Part shown: in pieces, positions 27,695 through 36,177 of the stretch
How positions within the stretch are numbered: the stretch's first letter is position 1
Layout of the letters: every line of letters starts with the position of its first letter
Translations under genes and position numbers: made by a program
Assembly (NCBI GenBank): GCA_964501185.1
Contig: CAZCRT010000008.1
Location: forward strand, 1-64,000
DNA: 64,000 nt
Reading direction: 5' to 3'
DNA from: BS150m-G50 sp964501185 [NCBI: uncultured Bacteroidia bacterium]
Lineage (GTDB): Bacteria > CAIWAD01 > BS150m-G50
The notes under the pieces: model-generated
What the model was told of the DNA's origin: nothing
The model's database searches: none
What the model saw: the letters and a program-made list of their open reading frames with translations, nothing else

Positions 27695-28559
27695 TACCGG
27701 TTCCCGGCAGTGGACAGTTCTGGAACTGCTCAAAGTCACGGAGACATACCTTTCGCAGAAGAAGGTGGAATCCCCGCGCATTGCTGCGGAGTTACTGCTG
27801 GGGCATCTGCTTGGACTGAAACGGATCGAGTTGTATGTGGAGTATGATCGACCTGTGAAGCTGGAGGAAAAAGCAAAACTGCGTGAATATGTCAGTCGTG
27901 CCGCACAGCATGAACCACTGCAGTACATTACCGGTGAAACCGACTTCTACGATTTTGCTCTGGCTGTTGCGCCCGGTGTATTGATACCACGTCCAGAGAC
28001 GGAAGGCCTGGTTGAGCTGGTTCTGCAGGAGCTCAAATCTGAGACACCCCGCCGTCTTCTGGATCTGGGGACAGGTTCTGGCTGTATCGCGATCGCACTG
28101 GCTCGTCACCTGCCGGAAACCACCAGGATAACTGCTCTTGATAATTCTGTACAGGCTATAGCACAGGCGGAGCAAAATATTAAAACACACAGGCTGCAGA
28201 ACCGTATCGAGCTGCTGACAGGCTCTGCTTTTGAACTGCCTGAGAATGAGTCCTGGGATGTTATCGTCAGTAATCCGCCCTACATTGCAGAAGAGGAACG
28301 TGATACATTACCGGAAAATGTGTTGAGATATGAGCCGGAAACAGCACTGTTTGATGGTGGTGACGGGCTGGCCTTCTACCGGTTATTGAGTGAAAAACCT
28401 CCACTGCAGGATGATGGCGCAGTATTCTGCGAACTACCGGCCCCTGCGGCTGAAAGGGTGGCGGAACTCTTCAGGCACAACTTTAATCAGGTAACATTTA
28501 AAGCGGATCTGGCCGGCCGTACCCGGTACCTGATCGCGCGTGAGCGGTTGGATCGATAA
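27684..28559 (+). CDS. prmC: release factor glutamine methyltransferase
   Basis: N5-methylates the Gln of the GGQ motif in release factors using SAM. The 291-residue length is standard. The SAM-binding motif I DLGTGSGCIAIA is near residue 130 and the catalytic NPPY is at 197-200. It starts 11 bases inside the end of prfA, the conserved prfA-prmC coupling. Confidence 0.97.
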   Translation: MKVDTGSRQWTVLELLKVTETYLSQKKVESPRIAAELLLGHLLGLKRIELYVEYDRPVKLEEKAKLREYVSRAAQHEPLQYITGETDFYDFALAVAPGVLIPRPETEGLVELVLQELKSETPRRLLDLGTGSGCIAIALARHLPETTRITALDNSVQAIAQAEQNIKTHRLQNRIELLTGSAFELPENESWDVIVSNPPYIAEEERDTLPENVLRYEPETALFDGGDGLAFYRLLSEKPPLQDDGAVFCELPAPAAERVAELFRHNFNQVTFKADLAGRTRYLIARERLDR

Positions 28560-28579
28560 TCTTGAAACAGGATAAAATA

Positions 28580-30982
28580 ATGAGTGATAGATCGAGCAGT
28601 AATCTTCCGCGAAGCAGCGATCACCTGCAGAAGGAGATTGTCCGGATGATTACTGCCGCAGGCAAGTTGCGCACCAGAGAACTGTACAATCGCCTCGGGC
28701 GGCCGGGTGAGTACGATGATTTCAAGAATCTGCTTAACAGAATGCTCAAAAAGAGGGTGTTAAGGCTTGCTGCCAAACGCACCTGGTGTCTGCCGCAGGC
28801 TGAACCTGATACTACTGACGGGAAGCAGCAGAAACAGGAAGGTATTACGGGCACTCTCCATCTTAACAGTGGTGGTAATGCATTCATAATGCTTGAGAAC
28901 GGTGTGGAACGCCTGTTCATCAGACGTGCCGATCTGGCCGGTGCAGTACAGGGAGACACCGTTCAGGTAAGCATGCACAATTCTCAGCAGCGTGGCAGGA
29001 GTGAGGGCAAAATCCTGAAGATCCTGCAGCGTGGCATGAAGCAGCTGGTAGGGCGCATCGAGCGTTATGGCAGGCGCTTTGTTCTCATCCCCATGGGTGT
29101 TCCACTTGCTGATACGGTGTTTGTGCGTCACTCCCAACTGGCGCTGGAAGAGGGAATGCATGTCCTGGTACAGCTGATCTATCAGGATTCACCAAAGGGT
29201 AGAACCAGGCTGGAAGCAGATGTAATACGTACCTATGCGGAAGCCTCCCGTGCCGAGCTTCTGCAGGAGGCTGTTCGCTGCAGCTATCTGTTGCAGGCGG
29301 ATTTTTCCGAAACCGTACTTGATGAAGCAGAGCAGCTGGATGATCGCGTGCTGCTGCAGAAAAGGCGCGACCTGCGGGAGTGGACGATTTTCACAATTGA
29401 TCCGCATGATGCCCGGGATTATGATGATGCGGTCTCGCTGGAACCGTTGCCGGAGGGCGGTTTTCGACTTGGTGTGCATATTGCCGATGTATCACATTAT
29501 GTCAAGCCGGGCACTGAATTAGACCGGGAAGCCTGGCAACGCGGGACCTCCACTTATCTGGTCGGCGAGGTGATCCCGATGTTGCCACACCGTCTCAGTA
29601 CAGACCTGTGCAGTCTGCGGGAGAGCGAAGACCGTAATGCAATGAGTTGCGTGATTGATTATGACGAGCGTGGCAGGAAACGTCATTATGAGATATTCCC
29701 CAGTGTGATACGCAGTTGTAAACGCCACACATATCAGGAAGTGCAGTCATTACTGGAGCGGCTTCCCCGTCGCCGCAAGCAGGGGTTTAATCCCGAACAG
29801 GAATACAGTGATCCGATTGAGCGGTCACTCTACTACATGAACTTCCTCTTTCGTAAACTGCTGAAGCAACGTCAGAAGGCTGGTAGCCTGGACTTCAGCT
29901 CTCCTGAACCACGCTTTGAGCTGGATAGTGGGGGCATGCCGGTAGCTGTTAAGGCAATACATCAGCTGGACAGCCACCGCCTGATTGAAGAATTCATGCT
30001 TGCGGCCAACCGGGTTGTCGCTGAGCATCTGCAAAAAGCCGGAGTGCCTGCTGTTTACAGGGTTCATGACGCGCCGATCGGGGAAAAACTCAGCAAGTTT
30101 ACAGAGTTCATGCAACACCTCGGAATTGTCCTTGATCCGGGAGCACTGCAGGAGGTAACCACCTGGCAGCGCGTATTGCAAGATTTCAGCGGTTCGGACA
30201 CCGGGTTGGTTTTACAGCAGGTTGTGCTGCGCAGCATGATGAAAGCTGGTTACACTACTGAAAACAGAGGGCACTTCGGACTCGCCTTTGAAACATATAC
30301 ACATTTTACATCACCGATTCGTCGCTACCCTGATCTGCTGGTACACAGAATTCTCAAGAAGCTGGCCAAAGGCGATACAATCCCTGAACCGGAGTTGAAA
30401 AAGGCTGCCCGTAACTCCTCCATGCGTGAGATCAATGCCATGGAAGCGGAGCGGGAATCAACCAAGATCAAGCAGATGCTCTTTCTCGAAAACAGAATCG
30501 GTGAACGTTTCCGGGGTGTTATCCGGGGAGTTGAGCGTTTCGGCCTTTTCGTCGAGTTAGCCGACATTCTGGCTGACGGGCTGGTGCCGGTGGCAGCTTT
30601 AGAAGATGATTACTATGTTTATGATGAAAAAGAGTGGACACTGACCGGACGCCGTAGTGGTGTTCGTTATGCAATCGGGCAGCCACTGTCAGTTGAGGTG
30701 ACCCGCTGCAGTGTTGATGAACGCAAACTGGATCTGAAAATAGTCGAATCGCTGCAACCGATCCGTTATCATGATAGCATTCGCAGCGTTGAGACCAGCG
30801 CAAATGATCATGGCAAACCCGGAGTGCACAGAAGAACTGCTGCCAAAGGAAAGTCATCTTCAAGAAAAAAGAGATCATCCGGGGGTAAGAAACCACGCAC
30901 CACAGGCAGCCGACAGAAGCATGGAGCATTTACCGAAAAAAAGAAAAGCAGACCTGGAAGTACAACCGGTAAAAAGAGGTAA
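28580..30982 (+). CDS. rnr: ribonuclease R
   Basis: 3'-5' exoribonuclease that digests structured RNA. 800 residues: N-terminal winged helix (about 20-75), cold-shock domains (about 85-225), RNB catalytic domain (about 255-590) with the metal-binding Asp set D274, D280, D282, D283, an S1 domain (about 640-730), and a Lys/Arg/Ser-rich tail of about 65 residues typical of RNase R. ATG 28580 has AGGA seven bases upstream; a TTG at 28562 is in frame but less likely. Confidence 0.96.
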   Translation: MSDRSSSNLPRSSDHLQKEIVRMITAAGKLRTRELYNRLGRPGEYDDFKNLLNRMLKKRVLRLAAKRTWCLPQAEPDTTDGKQQKQEGITGTLHLNSGGNAFIMLENGVERLFIRRADLAGAVQGDTVQVSMHNSQQRGRSEGKILKILQRGMKQLVGRIERYGRRFVLIPMGVPLADTVFVRHSQLALEEGMHVLVQLIYQDSPKGRTRLEADVIRTYAEASRAELLQEAVRCSYLLQADFSETVLDEAEQLDDRVLLQKRRDLREWTIFTIDPHDARDYDDAVSLEPLPEGGFRLGVHIADVSHYVKPGTELDREAWQRGTSTYLVGEVIPMLPHRLSTDLCSLRESEDRNAMSCVIDYDERGRKRHYEIFPSVIRSCKRHTYQEVQSLLERLPRRRKQGFNPEQEYSDPIERSLYYMNFLFRKLLKQRQKAGSLDFSSPEPRFELDSGGMPVAVKAIHQLDSHRLIEEFMLAANRVVAEHLQKAGVPAVYRVHDAPIGEKLSKFTEFMQHLGIVLDPGALQEVTTWQRVLQDFSGSDTGLVLQQVVLRSMMKAGYTTENRGHFGLAFETYTHFTSPIRRYPDLLVHRILKKLAKGDTIPEPELKKAARNSSMREINAMEAERESTKIKQMLFLENRIGERFRGVIRGVERFGLFVELADILADGLVPVAALEDDYYVYDEKEWTLTGRRSGVRYAIGQPLSVEVTRCSVDERKLDLKIVESLQPIRYHDSIRSVETSANDHGKPGVHRRTAAKGKSSSRKKRSSGGKKPRTTGSRQKHGAFTEKKKSRPGSTTGKKR

Positions 30983-30989
30983 TGAAAGC

Positions 30990-31811
30990 ATGACATTCAA
31001 AGAGAAGCTGTGTGATACAATTGAGCAGCAGCAGAGTAATCTCTGTGTAGGTCTTGATCCTGACCAGGAGCGGTTTCCGCAATTTCTGAACGATTACGAT
31101 GACCCCGTACAGGCCTTTCTTAAAATGGTGATAGAGGCTACCGGTGACCTGGCATGTGCCTTTAAACCGAACTTCGCATTCTTCGAAGCGCTGGGAGAAC
31201 GGGGATGGGGGCTGCTCCGTGAAGCAGTTCAGATTATACCGGAGCGGGTAGTAACTATCGCTGATGCCAAGCGGGGTGATATCGGGAACACTGCAAAAGC
31301 TTATGCTCGTGCTATCTTTGACGATCTGCAATTCGACTCCACCACTCTGAATCCATTGATGGGATACGATGCTCTGGAACCATTTCTGGACTATCCCGGC
31401 AAGGGAATATTCGCTCTGGTACTCACATCCAACCCCGGGGCTGCAGACTTCCAGATGTTGGAGACACCTGACGGGCCGCTTTATCAGCAGATCTTGCGTA
31501 AGCTGTGCGAGTGGGATAAGCAGGGGAGCATAGGTGCAGTTGTAGGGGCTACCCGTCCTGAGATGTTGCAGGATATCAGAAGTATTGCACCCGGGATGCC
31601 ATTGCTGTTGCCAGGTATCGGCAGCCAGGGGGGCGACCTGGAAGCAACCATTGCCAATGCAGCTCCCACAGCGGACTCTCCATTTCTGGTAAATGTATCA
31701 CGTGGTATTCTCTATCCGGACGGTAATCCCGCTACCACTGATGACTTCCAGAAGTTAGTACGTGAACAGGCGCTGCATTATCGCGACAGTATAAACCAAT
31801 GTCCCAGGTAG
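30990..31811 (+). CDS. pyrF: orotidine 5'-phosphate decarboxylase (type 2)
   Basis: Final step of UMP synthesis: OMP to UMP plus CO2. The 273-residue length and the sequence LCVGLDPD near the start, KPNFAFFE, and the catalytic Asp/Lys motif DAKRGDIGNTA near residue 92 place it in the longer type 2 family. ATG 30990 lies 7 bases after the rnr stop with AGAGG upstream. pyrE lies two genes downstream, with a PilZ gene in between. Confidence 0.96.
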   Translation: MTFKEKLCDTIEQQQSNLCVGLDPDQERFPQFLNDYDDPVQAFLKMVIEATGDLACAFKPNFAFFEALGERGWGLLREAVQIIPERVVTIADAKRGDIGNTAKAYARAIFDDLQFDSTTLNPLMGYDALEPFLDYPGKGIFALVLTSNPGAADFQMLETPDGPLYQQILRKLCEWDKQGSIGAVVGATRPEMLQDIRSIAPGMPLLLPGIGSQGGDLEATIANAAPTADSPFLVNVSRGILYPDGNPATTDDFQKLVREQALHYRDSINQCPR

Positions 31812-31815
31812 CCAG

Positions 31816-32478
31816 ATGAGTGACGACCGCCTGCAACTGCATGAAGAAATAAGCCTTTCCATCAGGCGGGAAGAGGAGCGTGTACGTCTGCGAACCAGGG
31901 TTATCGGATCAGAAGATGATAGTTTCTCTACCGGCCTGACAGATGTACCTGTTGCCAGTATGAAGTTGATCAGGCCTGGGGATGAGGTCCATGGTACTGT
32001 AACCCGCAGGGATGCGCTCTATCATTTCAAAACAACAATTATCGAGATAGTTCAAAATGTGCCACAACCTTCAGTAGTGTTTCATCAGCCGGTGAGTATC
32101 TGGCGTGAACAGAGACGGCAGTTCTTTCGAGCGGATCAGAAATTACCGGTATCAGTATTGCTGGAGTATTACGACAGCAAACGGCATATCCATTATAGTG
32201 CGCTTGACGGGGATATTATCAACATCAGTGCCGGTGGTCTGCTGATAACGGTGACCATTACTGAGGATGCTACTCTTGAAGAGGGAACACATGCACTGGT
32301 AGCTTTCACCCACGGAACACACTGTTTCAGGGATTTGCCTGGAAGGATTATCCGGGTTAAGGAATCGCATGATAGACAGACGTTTGCTATGATATTTATA
32401 GATCCAGACCAGGATACGCAGAACAAAATCACACGCCTGAACATTGACTATGAACGCAGGCACCTGAAAGGAGAATAG
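31816..32478 (+). CDS. PilZ-domain protein (YcgR-like)
   Basis: A 220-residue cytoplasmic protein. An N-terminal domain (1-95) resembles the YcgR/PilZN flagellar-brake regulator fold. The PilZ domain follows (about 96-215) with the c-di-GMP-binding RxxxR at R101-R105 (RQFFR) and NxSxxG at 136-141 (NISAGG), both intact, so it should bind c-di-GMP. It sits between pyrF and pyrE with 4 and 1 base gaps, so it is cotranscribed with pyrimidine genes. Probable targets are the flagellar motor or an enzyme. Confidence 0.88.
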   Translation: MSDDRLQLHEEISLSIRREEERVRLRTRVIGSEDDSFSTGLTDVPVASMKLIRPGDEVHGTVTRRDALYHFKTTIIEIVQNVPQPSVVFHQPVSIWREQRRQFFRADQKLPVSVLLEYYDSKRHIHYSALDGDIINISAGGLLITVTITEDATLEEGTHALVAFTHGTHCFRDLPGRIIRVKESHDRQTFAMIFIDPDQDTQNKITRLNIDYERRHLKGE

Positions 32479-32479
32479 A

Positions 32480-33058
32480 ATGGGCAAAGAGAAGAGTGTA
32501 GAGCTGGATATCTTTGAGCGTTCCGGCGCCCTGTTGAATGGTCACTTTGAATTGACCTCCGGCCGGCATTCTGAAATGTACTTCCAGTGCGCTCTGGCTC
32601 TGCAGTACCCTGAGTTTGCTGCAGTACTGTGTCAGCGTATTGCCGAGCACTACTCCGGACAGAAGGTCAACAGTGTTATCGCACCGGCTATCGGTGGTAT
32701 TCCGGTCGCCCAGGAAGTCGGGCGTCAGCTGGATGTACGTTCGCTTTTTGCTGAACGACTGGATGGAGCCATGATCCTGCGGCGTGGCTTCAAGATCGAA
32801 ACAGGTGAACGGGTACTGGTAGTTGAAGATGTTGTTACAACCGGTGGTTCTGTTCAGGAAGTTGTCGATCTTGTGAAGCAGTGTGGTGCAGAGGTAGTTG
32901 GTGTGGGCACAATCGTGGATCGATCCGGTGGTGAAGCTGACTTTGGAGTACCGTTTTTTGCCACCTACAAGCAGGACGTAGTTACCTGGGCACCTGAAGA
33001 GTGTCCGCTCTGCCGCAAACAGCAGCCTGTATACAAACCTGGAAGTCGTAGTTTGTAA
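32480..33058 (+). CDS. pyrE: orotate phosphoribosyltransferase
   Basis: Makes OMP from orotate and PRPP. 192 residues, with the PRPP-binding loop VLVVEDVVTTGGS near residues 113-125 as in type I PRTases. GGAG is just ahead of ATG 32480. Together with pyrF it covers the last two steps of UMP synthesis. Confidence 0.96.
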   Translation: MGKEKSVELDIFERSGALLNGHFELTSGRHSEMYFQCALALQYPEFAAVLCQRIAEHYSGQKVNSVIAPAIGGIPVAQEVGRQLDVRSLFAERLDGAMILRRGFKIETGERVLVVEDVVTTGGSVQEVVDLVKQCGAEVVGVGTIVDRSGGEADFGVPFFATYKQDVVTWAPEECPLCRKQQPVYKPGSRSL

Positions 33059-33117
33059 AAAGTCGATAACGACTGTCACCATAAGAAAAAGAAGCAAACC
33101 GGAAACAGACCTGACAG

Positions 33118-33879
33118 ATGAAACTCACTCTGCTGGCATCAGGAAGCAAAGGCAACGCTACCCTTATCACCACCCCTACCGGGGGTGTTCTTGTAGATAT
33201 GGGCCTTTCATACCGGGAACTCTGCAAACGTCTTGACCAGGCCGGCCTGTCACCTGATATTATCCAGGCAGTGTTTGTGACACACGAACACTCAGACCAT
33301 ATCAAAGGTGTGGGTATACTGGCGCGAAAGTTGCATGTACCGGTATTTATCAGCCGGGATACACTGGCAGCATCGAGAAATATCTTCCGGGGTGATGAAG
33401 AAATACGCCTGCTGGAGGAACAGAACAGGGTGGACGGGTTGACTGTAACCTCACTGCCGATTTCACATGATGTTGCTGACCCGACAGCTTTCCTGTTAAG
33501 TGACGGAAAGGCCCGTGTAGCTGTTATTACAGATCTTGGGTTCCCCACTACAGCGGTGAAGCATGAGCTGGGAAATGTTGATGCACTTGTTATCGAGTCA
33601 AATCACTGTCCCGAAATGCTGCAGAACGGTCCCTATCCCTGGTTCCTGAAGCAGCGTATCAGTGGTCGTCATGGGCATCTTTCGAACATCCAGACCGGCG
33701 AGCTGTTACAGGAGCATCTCGGGAAGAAAACAAGACTTGTTTACCTGGCCCATCTGAGTGAGGAGAATAACAACCCGGAGCTGGCTTTGAACAGCGCCCG
33801 CGAGTATCTGGCTGACAGGCCTGATCTGATGCTGAAAGTGGCAAGTCAGTATGAATCATCTGAAACTGAAACAATATAG
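33118..33879 (+). CDS. YycJ-like MBL-fold protein
   Basis: A 253-residue metallo-beta-lactamase-fold protein related to YycJ/WalJ, implicated in DNA mismatch repair or cell-wall control. The metal motif HEHSDH is at about residues 59-64, with later His/Asp in SHDVADP, ESNHC and GRHGHLS. It starts 59 bases after pyrE. Confidence 0.85.
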   Translation: MKLTLLASGSKGNATLITTPTGGVLVDMGLSYRELCKRLDQAGLSPDIIQAVFVTHEHSDHIKGVGILARKLHVPVFISRDTLAASRNIFRGDEEIRLLEEQNRVDGLTVTSLPISHDVADPTAFLLSDGKARVAVITDLGFPTTAVKHELGNVDALVIESNHCPEMLQNGPYPWFLKQRISGRHGHLSNIQTGELLQEHLGKKTRLVYLAHLSEENNNPELALNSAREYLADRPDLMLKVASQYESSETETI

Positions 33880-33899
33880 TGATACAAAAAGGAGTACTT

Positions 33900-34505
33900 A
33901 TGCGAAACTACATCACACACACGATATCCCTGCTACTGTTTCTGACCCTGGCCGTAAGCGCACTGGCAGTGGACAATGGAAAGGAAGCGAACATGTCTGA
34001 AAGCCGTATCGTTGCAATGGTGACCAATCATGGCACAATCGAAATTGAACTCAACTACGCTCAGGCACCGATCAGCTGCGCCAATTTTGAGCAATATGTT
34101 AATGATGGTTTCTTTAATGGCACCATCTTCCACCGGGTAATCAGCAACTTCATGATTCAGGGTGGAGGTTTTACACCAGACGGAAATCAGAAAGAGACCA
34201 GAGAGCCGATCGCCAATGAAGCTGGTAACGGTTTGAGCAATGAACGCGGCACTATTGCCATGGCACGGACAAGTGTGATCAACAGTGCAACAGCCCAGTT
34301 CTTCATCAATGTCAAAGATAACAGCGTTTTAAATCACCGTGATGACAGTGTACAGGGGTACGGTTACGCTGTATTCGGCAAGGTCGTCAAAGGGATGGAC
34401 ATTGTCGACGCTATTCGTGAGGTTGCGACAGGCAGTGGGCCGATGGGTATGCAGGATTGGCCAACAGAACCTGTAATCATCGAAAGCGTTTCCTTCACGG
34501 AGTAA
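33900..34505 (+). CDS. exported cyclophilin-type peptidyl-prolyl isomerase
   Basis: A 201-residue PPIase with an N-terminal signal peptide (about 1-23, ending in ALA). The cyclophilin domain shows FHRVISNFMIQGG near residue 78 and the INSATAQFFIN active-site stretch. AGGAG precedes ATG 33900. Being exported, it probably helps fold periplasmic proteins; the three secreted peptidases encoded next are plausible clients. Confidence 0.9.
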   Translation: MRNYITHTISLLLFLTLAVSALAVDNGKEANMSESRIVAMVTNHGTIEIELNYAQAPISCANFEQYVNDGFFNGTIFHRVISNFMIQGGGFTPDGNQKETREPIANEAGNGLSNERGTIAMARTSVINSATAQFFINVKDNSVLNHRDDSVQGYGYAVFGKVVKGMDIVDAIREVATGSGPMGMQDWPTEPVIIESVSFTE

Positions 34506-34520
34506 CGCCGGAGCTACGCT

Positions 34521-36173
34521 ATGTTCAGGAAGATCGTCATAACAGTTCTGTTGCTGGCTGTGACAGGGGGTACACTCCATGCAGCCAGGACCTGGGTCTA
34601 CTTCGAGCAACTGCCACGAACCGGTGAATTAGCCGGGACAGACCGTGCAGCGGCCAGACTGTTGAAAGCCGGTATTGACCCGGGCGCTGTGATCAATCAA
34701 TCTGTAGATCCGGTCTGGCTGGCTGAATTACAGCAGCAGGGTGCGGTCATTTACAATGTCTCACGCTGGTTGGATGCGATCTCAATTGCTGATGATCCGG
34801 AACTGCTCAACAGCCTGGTCAACCGATATCCGGTTCGCGAGGTCCGTCCGGTCCAGTCGTATCACCGTCCCCTGCCGACACGGTATATGGGGAAGAGTCA
34901 ATCCTCCACTGATCAGACGACCATCTATGGTGATTCCTGGACACAACTGGCGCAGATGGGTGTGCCAACCCTGCATGAACTGGGCTTTACCGGCACAGGT
35001 GTTTTTATCGGTATGCTGGATACCGGATGGCAGCTGGGACGTAATGCGTTGAGTCACGCTGATATCGTTGCCACCTGGGATTTCTACCACGATGATCCAA
35101 TAGTAGAGAACGAGGAGGCCGATTCGCTTCAACAGGACTACCACGGTACCTCGACACTGGGCTGCATTGCCGCCTGGGCACCTCAGAACCTGATCGGTGT
35201 CGCTTACGATGCCAGTTTCGCGCTGGCAAAGACCGAGCATGTCGATCATGAAATCAACGCGGAAGAAGACGATTTCGTTGCCGGTCTGGAATGGCTGGAC
35301 AGCCTGGGTGTTGACATCGTTTCCTCATCGCTGGGATACAGCCGCTTTGATGACGGGCAGGAGAACTATACTATTCATGATCTCAATGGTGATATCTGCA
35401 TAACCACGGTTGCCTGCGATCTGGCTGCAGAGCGTGGGATCTTTGTGGTGACATCTGCCGGTAACAGTGGAAATGACTATAACTGGCATGGACTGATTAC
35501 TTCTCCCGCTGATGGTGACAGTGTCATGGCAGTTGGAGCGGTAGCTGGCGACTCGACTATTGCCAGTTTCAGCTCCCGTGGCCCGACAGAGGACGGCCGT
35601 ATTAAACCTGATTTTGTCGCCATGGGGCATGGAACACTGGTGATTGACACCAATCCTAATTCCGGATCGAATTATCATTTTGGTTCCGGAACCAGCTATG
35701 CGGGCCCATTATTAGCTGGTGCTGCTGCTCTGTTGCTACAGATTGAACCTGATCTACTGCCGATGGAGCTGGCAACGCTGATGAAGGAAAATGCCAGTCG
35801 GAGTGCTGCACCGGATACAGCCTATGGCTGGGGATTGGTCGACCTCTCCAGGATAACCTGGCAGCATTTTGCTAATCCAGTTCAGCTGGCAGTAGATGAA
35901 ATTCGAGTGTTCCCTAATCCTTTTAACAGTCGTCTTGTTTTCCTGCTCGATATCGATGATGAAACTCTATCGTCTGTACGGATCGAAATGTATGATCTTC
36001 TGGGCCGGATCGTATACAGCAAGGCTTGTAGCGGTATCAGGGAGGAGGGGGAGCTGCTTATCACTGCTCAACCATCCAGCGAGCTGGCAGCTGGCATATA
36101 TTTTGCTGTGTTTACAATGATTGAAACCGGTCAAATTATTGGCCAGAAAAAGTGTATCAAACTGGAGTACTGA
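34521..36173 (+). CDS. secreted subtilisin-like serine protease with sorting domain
   Basis: A 550-residue S8 family protease. Signal peptide 1-21. The catalytic triad is intact: Asp167 (GMLDTG), His208 (YHGTSTLG), Ser392 (GSGTSYAGP). The last about 90 residues start with a PNPFNSR stretch and contain MYDLLGRIVYS, typical of type IX-like secretion/sorting domains of the FCB group. It begins 15 bases after the PPIase, and the next peptidase starts 4 bases after it. Confidence 0.93.
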   Translation: MFRKIVITVLLLAVTGGTLHAARTWVYFEQLPRTGELAGTDRAAARLLKAGIDPGAVINQSVDPVWLAELQQQGAVIYNVSRWLDAISIADDPELLNSLVNRYPVREVRPVQSYHRPLPTRYMGKSQSSTDQTTIYGDSWTQLAQMGVPTLHELGFTGTGVFIGMLDTGWQLGRNALSHADIVATWDFYHDDPIVENEEADSLQQDYHGTSTLGCIAAWAPQNLIGVAYDASFALAKTEHVDHEINAEEDDFVAGLEWLDSLGVDIVSSSLGYSRFDDGQENYTIHDLNGDICITTVACDLAAERGIFVVTSAGNSGNDYNWHGLITSPADGDSVMAVGAVAGDSTIASFSSRGPTEDGRIKPDFVAMGHGTLVIDTNPNSGSNYHFGSGTSYAGPLLAGAAALLLQIEPDLLPMELATLMKENASRSAAPDTAYGWGLVDLSRITWQHFANPVQLAVDEIRVFPNPFNSRLVFLLDIDDETLSSVRIEMYDLLGRIVYSKACSGIREEGELLITAQPSSELAAGIYFAVFTMIETGQIIGQKKCIKLEY

Positions 36174-36177
36174 GTCA

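Noticed and set aside
30771-30989. N-terminal extension of pyrF overlapping rnr
   Set aside because: This stretch is the out-of-frame shadow of the rnr tail; pyrF family proteins begin near 30990.
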